Source: Deltaproteobacteria bacterium
Lineage (GTDB): Bacteria > Desulfobacterota > Deferrimicrobia > Deferrimicrobiales > Deferrimicrobiaceae
Direction: 5' to 3'
DNA: 64,000 nucleotides
Assembly (NCBI GenBank): GCA_016218975.1
Contig: JACRCO010000065.1
Span: forward strand, 1 to 64,000
Shown: positions 1 through 7,476 of the stretch, one piece after another
How positions within the stretch are numbered: the stretch's first letter is position 1
How the letters are laid out: each line of letters begins with the position of its first letter
Notes under the pieces: generated by a model
Told to the model about the DNA's origin: nothing
Databases searched by the model: none
The model's input: the letters and a program-made list of their open reading frames with translations, nothing else
Translations under genes and position numbers: made by a program

Positions 1-752
1 AGTGCGTCGATGGCTTCGCCAAGCGCCGATTGGAACGCATCGGTCGAAAGGGGGGCATTTCCCTTCCAGTGCCCGCTCTGCCGCATGCGGATCTCGAGAT
101 GGGACAGGTTCAGCTCCGGGTGATTCGCGGCATACCACACCAGGTCGTACCAGTCGCGCCCCTTCACCCGGTTCTTCCAGCGCCTGCACAGGAGCGCATG
201 CATCTTGCCGGCGAACAGGTCCGGCAGGACGTACACACGCACGGCGAACGGAATCGGCTGGAGAAGGTAACGGGTCTGCGTGGCGAACCCCGCAGGCGGG
301 TCGGTGTCCACCTCCAGCTTGATCTTTAGCACCCTCCCCTTCGGAATCTCGCGCACGATCTCGCGCCCCGCCTCGATGATCAGCAGCTCCCGGATCGTGT
401 CGACCTTCAGGAACGCCGATTCGATGTCGGTGGTCGCCGATTTGTCGATTCTCTCTGCATGCACCCGGAAGCCGAATGCGGCGATCTCTTCCTCCAACTG
501 CGACATATACCGGTCGATTCGGAAAGCCGGGTCCGGCGCCATCAGCGAGAAATCGAGGTCCTCCGAGAAACGGTCCAGGCCGTAGAGAATACGCAGTGCC
601 GTCCCGCCGTAAAACGCCGCCCGCTCGAAGAACTTCGCGCGCCAGAGCCCGAGCAGGGCCACCTCCTGGAGGATCTCCCGAAGGGCCTGGAGATGGTCGT
701 TCACCGTCTCTCTCCGGTATCGCTCCAGCATCTTCGCAACGGCTTCGTTCAC
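1..752 (-). CDS. AbiEii-family nucleotidyltransferase toxin (3' end outside window)
   Basis: Predicted type IV toxin of the AbiEii/AbiGii family, a DNA-polymerase-beta-like nucleotidyltransferase; family members block growth by NMP transfer to tRNA. Translating the minus strand from the GTG at 752 gives an open frame to the window edge. It carries GGTALR (residues about 49-54) and RFSEDLDF (about 61-68), the GG...D-x-D nucleotidyltransferase signature that binds metal and NTP. The GTG overlaps the TGA of the AbiEi gene (GTGA), so the two are translationally coupled in the usual antitoxin-then-toxin order. The C-terminus lies beyond base 1, so integrity of the rest cannot be judged. The toxin activity is inferred from family and context. 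Confidence 0.85.
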   Translation of the reverse strand, partial: MNEAVAKMLERYRRETVNDHLQALREILQEVALLGLWRAKFFERAAFYGGTALRILYGLDRFSEDLDFSLMAPDPAFRIDRYMSQLEEEIAAFGFRVHAERIDKSATTDIESAFLKVDTIRELLIIEAGREIVREIPKGRVLKIKLEVDTDPPAGFATQTRYLLQPIPFAVRVYVLPDLFAGKMHALLCRRWKNRVKGRDWYDLVWYAANHPELNLSHLEIRMRQSGHWKGNAPLSTDAFQSALGEAIDA

Positions 753-1402
753 CCCGTCCCCCGCTTCTTCAAGCTCCCGACGAGAGAGGCGAGAAGCCGC
801 ACCTTCCGGGAGCGGTAACTCTTCGCCAACTCATCGAGGATGCCCCGGTCCAGCCCCTTCAACCGTCCCATATCGATCCGCAACGCTTCGTCAAGGTACG
901 ACGCAAGTTCCCGACGCGAACCGAACGCTCCCCGGCGGTCCGCCACCAGCGCATCGGCCAGCGCCTTCTCGGGAATTGCGATGAGGAAGGCCCGACCGTC
1001 GCCCGTTTCCACTCGGTCCACCCCGACCGGAAACGCCTCCATGGAAATCATCCGGTATGTGAACCGGCCGACCGGCGTGTCGAACGCCCGCGAACGGCCG
1101 CTCGTCACCGACGTGACCGTCTCCACCCTTTCGGGTATCAGGCCGTGCGAGGCAAGGGCGTATTCAAGGGAGACGCAGGAAGGTCCGTAGATCAGATTTG
1201 CCAGGAGTTCCCGGCAGAGAGGCTTGCGACGCTCCTGCTCGCCGAAGACATAAAGCCCCTTCTTGACCCGGACAATAACGCCGTCGCGCAATAACGCCGT
1301 GATCTTCGCCCTCGGCCGTGAATACCCGGGGAGGGCGTCGAGGAGCGTCTGATAATCGAATTCCTCATGCGGGATCCGGTTGCGTAGAGACAGAGATGCC
1401 AT
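749..1402 (-). CDS. AbiEi-type antitoxin / transcriptional repressor
   Basis: 217 aa, the usual length for AbiEi antitoxins. Residues about 1-70 look like the N-terminal winged-helix domain (ALLRDGVIVRVKKGLYVF is the typical wing); the rest is the C-terminal antitoxin domain with the family's ECxLA-like stretch replaced by VSLEYALASHGLIPE. Its stop overlaps the GTG of the AbiEii toxin gene. AbiEi proteins neutralise the toxin and autorepress by binding inverted repeats in their promoter; a strong inverted repeat sits 23-55 bases upstream here. The start is the ATG at 1402, the first in frame after the AT-rich promoter region. No Shine-Dalgarno sequence is obvious. Confidence 0.85.
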   Translation of the reverse strand: MASLSLRNRIPHEEFDYQTLLDALPGYSRPRAKITALLRDGVIVRVKKGLYVFGEQERRKPLCRELLANLIYGPSCVSLEYALASHGLIPERVETVTSVTSGRSRAFDTPVGRFTYRMISMEAFPVGVDRVETGDGRAFLIAIPEKALADALVADRRGAFGSRRELASYLDEALRIDMGRLKGLDRGILDELAKSYRSRKVRLLASLVGSLKKRGTG

Positions 1403-1424
1403 GGCATTAGTGTACGCATTTCTA

Positions 1425-1457
1425 CATAGTATGTCTATTATTTATAGACTTACTATG
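1425..1457. promoter_or_regulatory. AbiEi operator candidate (33-nt inverted repeat)
   Basis: Left arm CATAGTATGTCTAT (1425-1438) and right arm ATAGACTTACTATG (1444-1457) are inverted copies with one mismatch around a 5-nt AT spacer. A shorter pair, ATGGCAT (1401-1407) and ATGCCAT (1455-1461), also exists. AbiEi regulators are known to autorepress at promoter inverted repeats; binding here is inference. Confidence 0.65.
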
Positions 1458-1459
1458 CC

Positions 1460-1488
1460 ATATAACGGGGTGACAGCGGTTGTCGCAA
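1460..1488 (-). promoter_or_regulatory. Putative sigma70 promoter of abiEi-abiEii
   Basis: Read on the minus strand: TTGCGA (1488-1483), 17-base spacer, TTATAT (1465-1460). The predicted transcription start falls inside the 33-nt inverted repeat, as expected for autorepression. The -35 hexamer is the half-site of a dispersed palindrome described separately. Confidence 0.45.
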
Positions 1489-1495
1489 ATTGCGA
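1483..1495. repeat. Dispersed palindrome, core copy 1
   Basis: Core TCGCAAATTGCGA is perfectly palindromic around its central base; the flanks pair only weakly. It belongs to the family found around the ORF6N gene at 5.9-6.4 kb. Confidence 0.6.
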
Positions 1496-1533
1496 TATCC
1501 TGCTGGACGGATCACGGTAGAAACCCGGTACGC

Positions 1534-1893
1534 TCATCTTTTCATTCGTGCCGGCGCCCTACCCTTCATCTTCCCTTTTCGTGCAGCGGCCTCCCTCGCC
1601 CATGAGACCAGTTCCTCGTCGTCTTCGACGATATCCTCCGGAACCTCGTAATACGACTTCAGGACCACCTCGCCGCCCGGCGCAAAGGGGCCCATTCCCC
1701 GGTCACGGTACTCCAGCCGCGTCGTTTCGTCGGTCTTGAAGTAAAGCCGACCGTCGTAGACGATGCCGAAGAAATCCGCACCAAGATAAAGGCCGTACCC
1801 GCCGAACATTGCCCGGCAGGTTACCCCCTCCAGGGAGCGAAGCTGGTCCAGCACGAAGTCCCGATAGGAATCCTCCTTCTTCACTGCGCGCAT
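1534..1893 (-). CDS. TfoX/Sxy N-terminal domain protein
   Basis: 119 aa, matching stand-alone TfoX N-terminal domain proteins. Recognisable features are CRAMFGGYGLYL (about 26-37), FFGIVYDGRLYFK (about 41-53) and the conserved GEVVLKSYYEVPEDI segment, followed by a basic tail. In gamma-proteobacteria TfoX domains act in competence regulation; short stand-alone versions elsewhere have no established role. The first 13 bases overlap the end of the SRPBCC gene, so the pair is probably one operon. The stretch 1604-1695 is repeated without a mismatch at 32014-32105, where it forms the C-terminus of a chimeric ORF. Confidence 0.85.
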   Translation of the reverse strand: MRAVKKEDSYRDFVLDQLRSLEGVTCRAMFGGYGLYLGADFFGIVYDGRLYFKTDETTRLEYRDRGMGPFAPGGEVVLKSYYEVPEDIVEDDEELVSWAREAAARKGKMKGRAPARMKR

Positions 1894-2396
1894 GACCGCA
1901 GGTAGTCGGCCAGTTTATCCAGTGATTCGTTCCAGCCCTGCCGGCACATGTCGCGATCCGGGCCCGGCTTTATCGGATAATGATGCAGCGTGAACTTCGT
2001 CTTGCCGTCATGCTCTTCGAAGGTCACCTCGATCACCGCTTCCTCCGGCCAGTCGGGGCTCATTCCGTATTGCCGAGGCGAGACCGGGTTGCCTTTCTCA
2101 TCCGCGAAGGTATCGGTGCAGACGATCCGCTCCGGCTCCACGATCTCCAGATATACGCCCTGCCCCCAATATTCCTTGCCGTCGGGTGCGCGCATACAGC
2201 TGAAACTGACGCCTCCCGGGCGCAGATCGATCTTGCAGACGGGCGCCGTGAATCCTTTCGGGCCCCACCATCGCATGACGCGCTCGGGCTCGGTCCATGC
2301 CTTGAAAACCAGCTCGCGAGGGGCGGCGAAATCTCGCGTGATAAAGAGTACATCCTCTTCCGGTTGCCTTGCGGCACCGCTTTCGATTCCGGCCAT
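1881..2396 (-). CDS. SRPBCC (AHSA1-like) domain protein
   Basis: 171 aa. It has the START/Bet v1-like fold signature of the AHSA1 group: a strand with FITRDFAAPRELVFKAWTEP, then RVMRWWGPKGF, PGGVSFSCMR, and the final helix with GWNESLDKLADYL. Family members bind hydrophobic ligands or act as polyketide-cyclase-like or regulatory modules; the ligand here is unknown. The start is supported by an AGGAG motif just upstream of the ATG at 2396. It overlaps the TfoX-like gene downstream and is divergent from the aldo/keto reductase. A 60-bp shard of a paralogue lies at 11952-12011. Confidence 0.85.
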   Translation of the reverse strand: MAGIESGAARQPEEDVLFITRDFAAPRELVFKAWTEPERVMRWWGPKGFTAPVCKIDLRPGGVSFSCMRAPDGKEYWGQGVYLEIVEPERIVCTDTFADEKGNPVSPRQYGMSPDWPEEAVIEVTFEEHDGKTKFTLHHYPIKPGPDRDMCRQGWNESLDKLADYLRSCAQ

Positions 2397-2455
2397 GGCT
2401 CCTCTCCTTTCTTCCTGGTTAGATGCGATTCGCGTCTGGGATGCATCGAAGTATC

Positions 2456-3412
2456 ATGATTGCGGGTAAGAAGCGCAAACTTGGGAATTCCGGGATCAAG
2501 GTCGCTCCGCTGGCGTTGGGGGGCAACGTCTTCGGATGGACCGCGGATGAGAAAACATCTTTCCGGCTGTTGGACGCATTTGCGGCTGCCGGCGGCGATT
2601 TGATCGACACGGCGGATGTCTACTCCATTTGGGTCTCCGATCACAAGGGCGGTGAATCCGAGACCGTGCTCGGCAAATGGCTCAAGCGCAGAGGCAACCG
2701 GAAGAAGGTCCTCGTCGCCACGAAGGTCGGTAAGGAGATGGGTCCGGACAGGAAAGGGCTGGCGAAACCGTATATCCTGCGCGCGGCGGAGGATTCCCTG
2801 CGGCGTCTGCAGACTGACCGCATCGATCTGTACCAGGCCCATGCCGACGATCCGGATACGCCGCTGGAGGAAACGCTCGAAGCCTTTGCGCAATTGATCA
2901 AGGAAGGAAAGGTAAGATTGATCGGCGCGTCGAATTACGACTCGGAACGGCTCCTGCAGGCATTGCAGGTCAGCGGGCCGCGCGGGTATCCCGCATACCA
3001 AAGCCTTCAGCCCCTGTACAACCTGTACGATCGCGCCGAGTATGAATCGAAGCTCGAGCCCGTCTGCCGGGAAAACGGGTTGGGCGTAATCCCCTACTTC
3101 CCGCTGGCAAGCGGGTTCCTAACGGGCAAGTACCGGTCGGAAAAGGACCTGGCGGGCCGCGCCCGGGCGGAAATCGTCAGGAAATACCTGGACGACCGGG
3201 GGTTTCGGATACTGGATGCACTGGACCGGGTGGCCCCGCGTTATCATGCGACGCCGGCCGCCGTGGCTCTCGCGTGGCTGATCGCCCGCCCCGGCATCAC
3301 CGCTCCGATCGCGAGCGCAACGAGCGTGGACCAGTTGAACGAGCTCATGAAAGCGCTGGAGCTCAAGCTGGATCCTTCGGATATCGAACTGCTGAACCGG
3401 GCGAGTGCGTAA
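2456..3412 (+). CDS. Aldo/keto reductase
   Basis: 318 aa from the chosen ATG; two upstream in-frame ATGs (2423, 2441) would add residues unlike the family, whose members begin a few residues before RKLGNSGIKV. The catalytic tetrad is visible: D51, Y56 (DTADVY), K90 (ATKVG) and H129 (LYQAHADD). The C-terminal NADPH-binding segment includes PGITAPIASATSVDQLNELM. These enzymes reduce carbonyls with NADPH as cytosolic TIM barrels; the sequence resembles the YajO/YdhF-type oxidoreductases, and the substrate cannot be read from the sequence. A shard of a homologue's C-terminus (TSVAQLNDLMK) occurs at 34311-34360. Confidence 0.9.
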   Translation: MIAGKKRKLGNSGIKVAPLALGGNVFGWTADEKTSFRLLDAFAAAGGDLIDTADVYSIWVSDHKGGESETVLGKWLKRRGNRKKVLVATKVGKEMGPDRKGLAKPYILRAAEDSLRRLQTDRIDLYQAHADDPDTPLEETLEAFAQLIKEGKVRLIGASNYDSERLLQALQVSGPRGYPAYQSLQPLYNLYDRAEYESKLEPVCRENGLGVIPYFPLASGFLTGKYRSEKDLAGRARAEIVRKYLDDRGFRILDALDRVAPRYHATPAAVALAWLIARPGITAPIASATSVDQLNELMKALELKLDPSDIELLNRASA

Positions 3413-3453
3413 CGTCTTGCCCAGAGTAAGATCTGGTTCGAAATACGGTTCGG

Positions 3454-5821
3454 TTACAACAAGACATCGGGCGAAAACCCTCTGCGCATCGTGTTTTCCG
3501 TGATGACCCGCGGCTCCATGAACTGGAGGAGGTAATCGGGGCCGCCCGCCTTGGAGCCGACGCCCGACATCCGAAACCCACCGAAAGGCTGCCGGCCTAC
3601 CAGGGCGCCCGTGATTCCCCGGTTGATGTACAGGTTGCCGACGGCGAACGTCTCCCTCACGCGCTCGATGTCGCCGGGCTCCGGGAGAAGAGCCCGCCGG
3701 TCAATGCATAGTCGGAGGAGTTCGCTATCTTTACAGCCTCCTCGATTTCCCGGGCGCGTATGACGGCGAGCACCGGCCCGAATATTTCCTCCCGCAAGAG
3801 CTTCGAATCCGGGGGGAGGTCCGTGAGGATCGTCGGGGAGACGTAATACCCTTCCTCCGGGACCGGGATCTCGGCGGCCACCTTCCCTTCCCTTCTACCG
3901 AGCTCGATGGCTGCCCGCACCCTCTCCTTCGCGGCGCCGTCGATCAGGGGCCCGATCATGTTGGCGGGGTCCTCCGGCGGGCCGACCGTCATGCCCTGGA
4001 CCGCCTCGCACATACGGGCCAGGAAGCGGTCGTAGCAATCCGCGTGGACGATCGCCCGGGAGCAGGCGGAACATTTCTGTCCCTGGTACCCGAACGCGGA
4101 CTGCATCACCGCCGGCACCGCCTGGTCCAGGTCGGCGTCCGCATCGATCAGGATCGCGTTCTTCCCCCCCATCTCCACGACGGCCCGCTTGACCGACTTC
4201 TGCCCCGGCGCGGTCTGCCCCGCCCTCTCCACGATCCGCAGGCCCACGGCCCGGGACCCAGTGAACAGGACGAAATCGACCTCCGGGTGGCTGACGAGGT
4301 GGTCCCCCACGGCATCCCCCTTGCCCGGGATGAAATTCAGCGCGCCGTCGGGGGCTCCGCCCTCCCTCAGCAGGGAGAACGCGAGCCAGCCGTTGACCGG
4401 GGAGAGGCTCGACGGCTTATAGAGGAGGGCACCTGACATGCCGCAAGCTCGTACTTGCGGCGGCGGGCTGCGTCGGCGGCGCGGAACAGTACCTTTGCCC
4501 GTTCCTCCGGAGGGCGCTGCGACCAACTTTGAAGCGCATCGCGTGCGACCGATACAGCGCGATCGGCGAGCTCCCGCGTGATGCCGTGGACGGTTCCCAC
4601 GACCTCCTGCGGGCGTGCCGGATTGACGGAGACGATCGGGTCCCCCTCCCGGTATTCCTTCCCGCCGATGACCGCGGGATAACTCTCCCCCATCCGGCTC
4701 CCGACTTGCGCGATGGCGTTGCGGAAGGCCTGGCGCGTTTCTTCCCTCGTAAAATCCGCCACCGGCTCGTTCGGTATCGGCTTGCACCAGGTAGGCCATC
4801 CCGGGCAGCAGTTCCCCGATCGGGGCGTATTCGCGGACGGTGAACCCCATGGCTTTCAGCGCGCGCTTGATCGGCTCGGCCATGCCGTACAGCATCTGGA
4901 ATTGTGCCGATCAGCCGCAGCAGGTCCTGCTCCGCGCATTTGAGATAGGCCTGGAGGGCGATCCCGGCGGCCTTCCCATCCGTGGAACTCCGGTTCGTCC
5001 AGGGTCCGCGTGAAGACGTCCAGCGTGATGTTTTTGAGGGCGTACATCTCCATGTCGAGGTTCACGAACCCGCCCGCTTCCCGCACCTTGCGCAGGATCG
5101 GCAGCAGCCGTTGCCGGACCCCCCGGACGCTGTCCTCGTGATTGACCGGCCCGATGCGGGAATAGAGGGAGCTGAGCTTGACGGAAAGGTTGAGGCGGGG
5201 AAACAATCGTTCGCGGCGGGGGTCGAACGGGGGCCAATCGGCAATCTCCCGGGATAGCGTGTCCGCCAGCCGCAGGTAGGCGTCCCGGTACCGATCCGCC
5301 TCCGCTTCGGAGACGACCGCTTCCCCCAGGATGTCGACGGTGAAGCTCCTCCCGTCGTTCCGAAGGCGCCGGAGGGAGGAAAGGGCCGCTTCGGGAGTCT
5401 CCCCCGCGATGAAGGTTCTGGAGAAGCGGGCGACGCCCCGTTTCACGAGATACGCGGTGAGCGCCGCGGCGGGCGCGGATGCGAAGCTGGAGCCGGATGA
5501 TGCGCCGGATGCGGACGTTGAGCAGGATCCGGACGCGGCGGCGGAAAGGAGGGAATTCACGATCCCGGGGAGCGGCGATCCGTCGGTCGCGAAGTATTCC
5601 CTGGCGTGCCGGGCGATCTGCCGGCTGTCGGCCAACGCGGGGAGGACGTCCACGAAGCGGAAGAGCGGGACCTTGAGCGCGGGGTCTCGCATCACCCGCT
5701 CCATCATCCTGCCCGCCCACCACTTCCGGTCGAAGACGGCCGGCGTTTCCGTCCCCATGAGCCGGAAGATCTCCAGCCCCTTCGCCCTCACGGCATCCTG
5801 GGCGACGGACTCCGGCCCCAT
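3454..5821 (-). pseudogene. putA: Degraded copy of bifunctional proline dehydrogenase / P5C dehydrogenase
   Basis: Broken paralogue of the intact putA at 36074-39094. The reading is spread over three frames. The N-terminal PRODH part (from 5821) shifts frame near 4970. Compared with the intact copy, three internal blocks of roughly 170-270 bp are missing: near 4907 (end of the PRODH barrel), near 4785 (linker before the ALDH part), and near 4437 (ALDH cofactor-binding part). Another shift occurs near 3670. The last 68 residues (ending GFSPDVLL) are clean. The catalytic GQKCSACSR and EMGGKNA motifs remain but cannot be part of a whole enzyme. The 73 bases before the ATG are about 95% identical to the leader of the intact copy. 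Confidence 0.9.
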
Positions 5822-5908
5822 GGTTTTGCCTCCCGCTATCCGCGATTTCGCTAATTTTTATGATGTATTGCAAGGACCCCTGGTTGCCGCGTCCCAGTCG
5901 CCGATTCT

Positions 5909-5933
5909 CTAAGGTCGCAAATTGCGACCTTAG
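5909..5933. repeat. Dispersed palindrome, copy 2 (perfect, 25 nt)
   Basis: Arms CTAAGGTCGCAA and TTGCGACCTTAG pair perfectly around one A. It lies in the 303-base gap between the broken putA and the ORF6N gene, 17 bases beyond the point where homology to the intact putA leader ends. Apart from copies 2-5 of this palindrome, I see nothing in that gap. Confidence 0.9.
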
Positions 5934-5951
5934 AAATCGGCCTCGATGACT

Positions 5952-5982
5952 AACTTGAAGTCACAATTTGTGACTTCAAGTT
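5952..5982. repeat. Dispersed palindrome, copy 3 (perfect, 31 nt)
   Basis: Arms AACTTGAAGTCACAA and TTGTGACTTCAAGTT pair perfectly around one T. Compared with copy 2 the core has A:T where copy 2 has G:C at the third position, changed on both arms. Confidence 0.9.
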
Positions 5983-6020
5983 TGCATATACCTGCAATTA
6001 CAAGTGTTTTTCAAAATCTT

Positions 6021-6041
6021 AAGGTCGCAAATTGCGATATC
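6021..6041. repeat. Dispersed palindrome, copy 4 (core)
   Basis: Core TCGCAAATTGCGA at 6025-6037 is perfect; the outer arms (AAGG versus TATC) do not pair, as if halves of two different copies were joined. Confidence 0.7.
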
Positions 6042-6065
6042 AAAGCTTTGGACGGAAGGGGGTTT

Positions 6066-6094
6066 GGAACCGGTCGCAATTTGCGACCGGTTCC
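6066..6094. repeat. Dispersed palindrome, copy 5 (perfect, 29 nt)
   Basis: Arms GGAACCGGTCGCAA and TTGCGACCGGTTCC pair perfectly around one T. It ends 30 bases before the ORF6N start codon. Confidence 0.9.
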
Positions 6095-6124
6095 CCAGGC
6101 ACGTAAATTGAAGAACAATTCTGC

Positions 6125-6658
6125 ATGAGTGAAGACTTGAAATCACAAACTGTGATATCAAAACCGCACCTTCGTGCAGAGGATATTTCCCAGCATATTC
6201 ATATAATTCGGGGGCGCCGCGTCATGATGGACGCGGACCTGGCGGAACTGTACGGGGTCCCAACATTCAGGCTGAACGAAGCCGTCAAAAGAAATTCCGC
6301 ACGCTTTCCCGAGGACTTCATGTTCCAGTTGACTACCGAAGAATACACTTCTTTGATATCGCAAATTGCGATATCAAAGCCAGGGAGAGGCGGCCGGCGG
6401 AAGCTTCCCTATGCCTTCACTGAGCAGGGCGTGGCGATGCTGTCCTCTGTCTTGAATAGCGACCGGGCCATCCAAGTCAACATTACTATCATGCGTGTCT
6501 TTGTCCGGATTCGCAGGTTGCTCGTATCTCGCGAGGAACTTGCCCGAAAGGTTGAAGCGCTAGAAAGGAAGTATGACTCCCAATTCCGCGGGGTCTTCGA
6601 CGCGATCCGGGCATTGATGGAGCCGCCCAAGACACCACGGCGGCGGATCGGATTCTGA
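6125..6658 (+). CDS. ORF6N domain DNA-binding protein
   Basis: 177 aa. The ORF6N (KilA-N-like) domain spans about residues 17-115: [49 protein letters not shown], and [21 protein letters not shown]6N domains were first noted in phage and viral regulators and are assumed to bind DNA. A short helical tail ends in [11 protein letters not shown]. Unusually, two copies of the dispersed palindrome lie inside the coding sequence and encode the SQTVIS (near residue 7) and SQIAIS (near residue 80) segments; four more stand just upstream. Partial copies of this gene occur at 27797-27952 (N-terminus) and 33963-34120 (C-terminus). Its cellular role is unknown. Confidence 0.85.
   Translation: MSEDLKSQTVISKPHLRAEDISQHIHIIRGRRVMMDADLAELYGVPTFRLNEAVKRNSARFPEDFMFQLTTEEYTSLISQIAISKPGRGGRRKLPYAFTEQGVAMLSSVLNSDRAIQVNITIMRVFVRIRRLLVSREELARKVEALERKYDSQFRGVFDAIRALMEPPKTPRRRIGF
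6143..6155. repeat. Dispersed palindrome, copy 6 (inside ORF6N gene)
   Basis: Core TCACAAACTGTGA, one mismatch, lies at the start of the ORF6N coding sequence. Confidence 0.6.
6351..6379. repeat. Dispersed palindrome, copy 7 (perfect, inside ORF6N gene)
   Basis: Arms CTTTGATATCGCAA and TTGCGATATCAAAG pair perfectly around one A. It encodes the variable hinge between the two halves of the ORF6N domain. The C-terminal ORF6N shard at 33963 begins at the equivalent site. Confidence 0.9.
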
Positions 6659-6706
6659 CCCGTTGCGGATGGACCAGGTTCGATATCCGGTCGGGAGGAG
6701 AGCCGT

Positions 6707-6735
6707 TTGACCCCTTTCTTCCGTTGTCGTATACT
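6707..6735 (+). promoter_or_regulatory. Promoter of the Phd-RelE operon
   Basis: TTGACC (6707-6712), 17-base spacer, TATACT (6730-6735): a near-consensus sigma70 promoter ending 42 bases before the antitoxin ATG. Confidence 0.75.
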
Positions 6736-6743
6736 TCCAATTC

Positions 6744-6756
6744 GTACGATACGTAC
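6744..6756. promoter_or_regulatory. Putative autoregulatory operator
   Basis: Perfect inverted repeat GTACG-ATA-CGTAC at the predicted transcription start, just before the strong AGGAGG (6765-6770) of the antitoxin gene. Phd/YefM antitoxins autorepress at short palindromes in this position; binding here is inferred. Confidence 0.5.
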
Positions 6757-6777
6757 ATATAGGAAGGAGGCACGCGC

Positions 6778-7023
6778 ATGACCCGAATGAGCGCGAGCAA
6801 GGTTCGTGACGAGTTCTCCGACGCCCTGAATCGCGTCGCCTACAAGGGAGAGCGAATCGTCCTGCGGCGCCGGGGAAAGGATGTTGCGGTCCTTGTTCCG
6901 GTGGAAGACCTGGAGCTCCTGGAGGAAATCGAGGACCGCATCGACATCGAAGCGGCGAAAAAGGCTCTTAAGGAAAAAGGAGGAATCTCCTGGAAGCAGT
7001 TAAAGAAAGAGCTGGGCCTCTGA
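6778..7023 (+). CDS. Type II antitoxin, Phd/YefM family
   Basis: 81 aa. The N-terminal Phd/YefM DNA-binding fold is visible: MSASKVRDEFSDALNRVAYK (residues 4-23), then ERIVLRRRGKDVAVLVPVEDLELLEE. The charged C-terminal helix (DIEAAKKALKEKGGISWKQLKKEL) is the part expected to wrap and inhibit the toxin. The start has AGGAGG seven bases upstream. It precedes the RelE-like toxin by six bases and is preceded by a strong promoter with an operator-like palindrome. Confidence 0.9.
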   Translation: MTRMSASKVRDEFSDALNRVAYKGERIVLRRRGKDVAVLVPVEDLELLEEIEDRIDIEAAKKALKEKGGISWKQLKKELGL

Positions 7024-7029
7024 TTTCCC

Positions 7030-7293
7030 ATGTCCTACGAGATCCTCATCCAACCGACGGCTGTCCGGGACCTTCGAAAACTCCCCAGGGAGGTCCGGAA
7101 GCGGATCGGCAGAAAACTCGACGAACTTGCGAATGAACCGCGTCCCGCGGATGCCAAGCTCCTGAAAGGAAACGAGGGCTTTTCCAGGGTGCGGGTGGGC
7201 GATTACAGGATCGTCTATACGATCCGGGAAAAGATCCTGGTTGTATTGGTCGTGCGCATCGGTCATCGAAAAGATATCTATCGAAATCTGTGA
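7030..7293 (+). CDS. Type II toxin, RelE/ParE family
   Basis: 87 aa, the usual size. RelE-fold features: N-terminal strand SYEILIQPTAVRDLRKLP, helix with VRKRIGRKLDEL, then LKGNEGFSRVRVGDYRIVYTI and the terminal VVRIGHRKDIYRNL, a typical RelE ending with the H-R-x-x-x-Y cluster used for mRNA cleavage by ribosome-dependent members. Paired with the Phd-like antitoxin directly upstream. It appears intact. Confidence 0.9.
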   Translation: MSYEILIQPTAVRDLRKLPREVRKRIGRKLDELANEPRPADAKLLKGNEGFSRVRVGDYRIVYTIREKILVVLVVRIGHRKDIYRNL

Positions 7294-7476
7294 ATTGCGG
7301 ATAGAGCCGGATGCCGCTTGCGGCTTGAAGCGCCGGGCACGTCGCTCCTCCCGCTGACCCCGGAGATCGCCGTAGAGAGCAGCCGCCTCCCGGGGGAATT
7401 CCACGGGAACCCGGCCACTGATCCTCCGGAGAACGGGAACCGCCCGCATCCCCCGGCATCTATTTGGGATGGTGGA

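Noticed and set aside
5900-6100. Closely spaced repeats suggesting a CRISPR array
   Set aside because: The units are palindromes of different sequence and uneven spacing, without constant direct repeats, unique equal-length spacers or cas genes.
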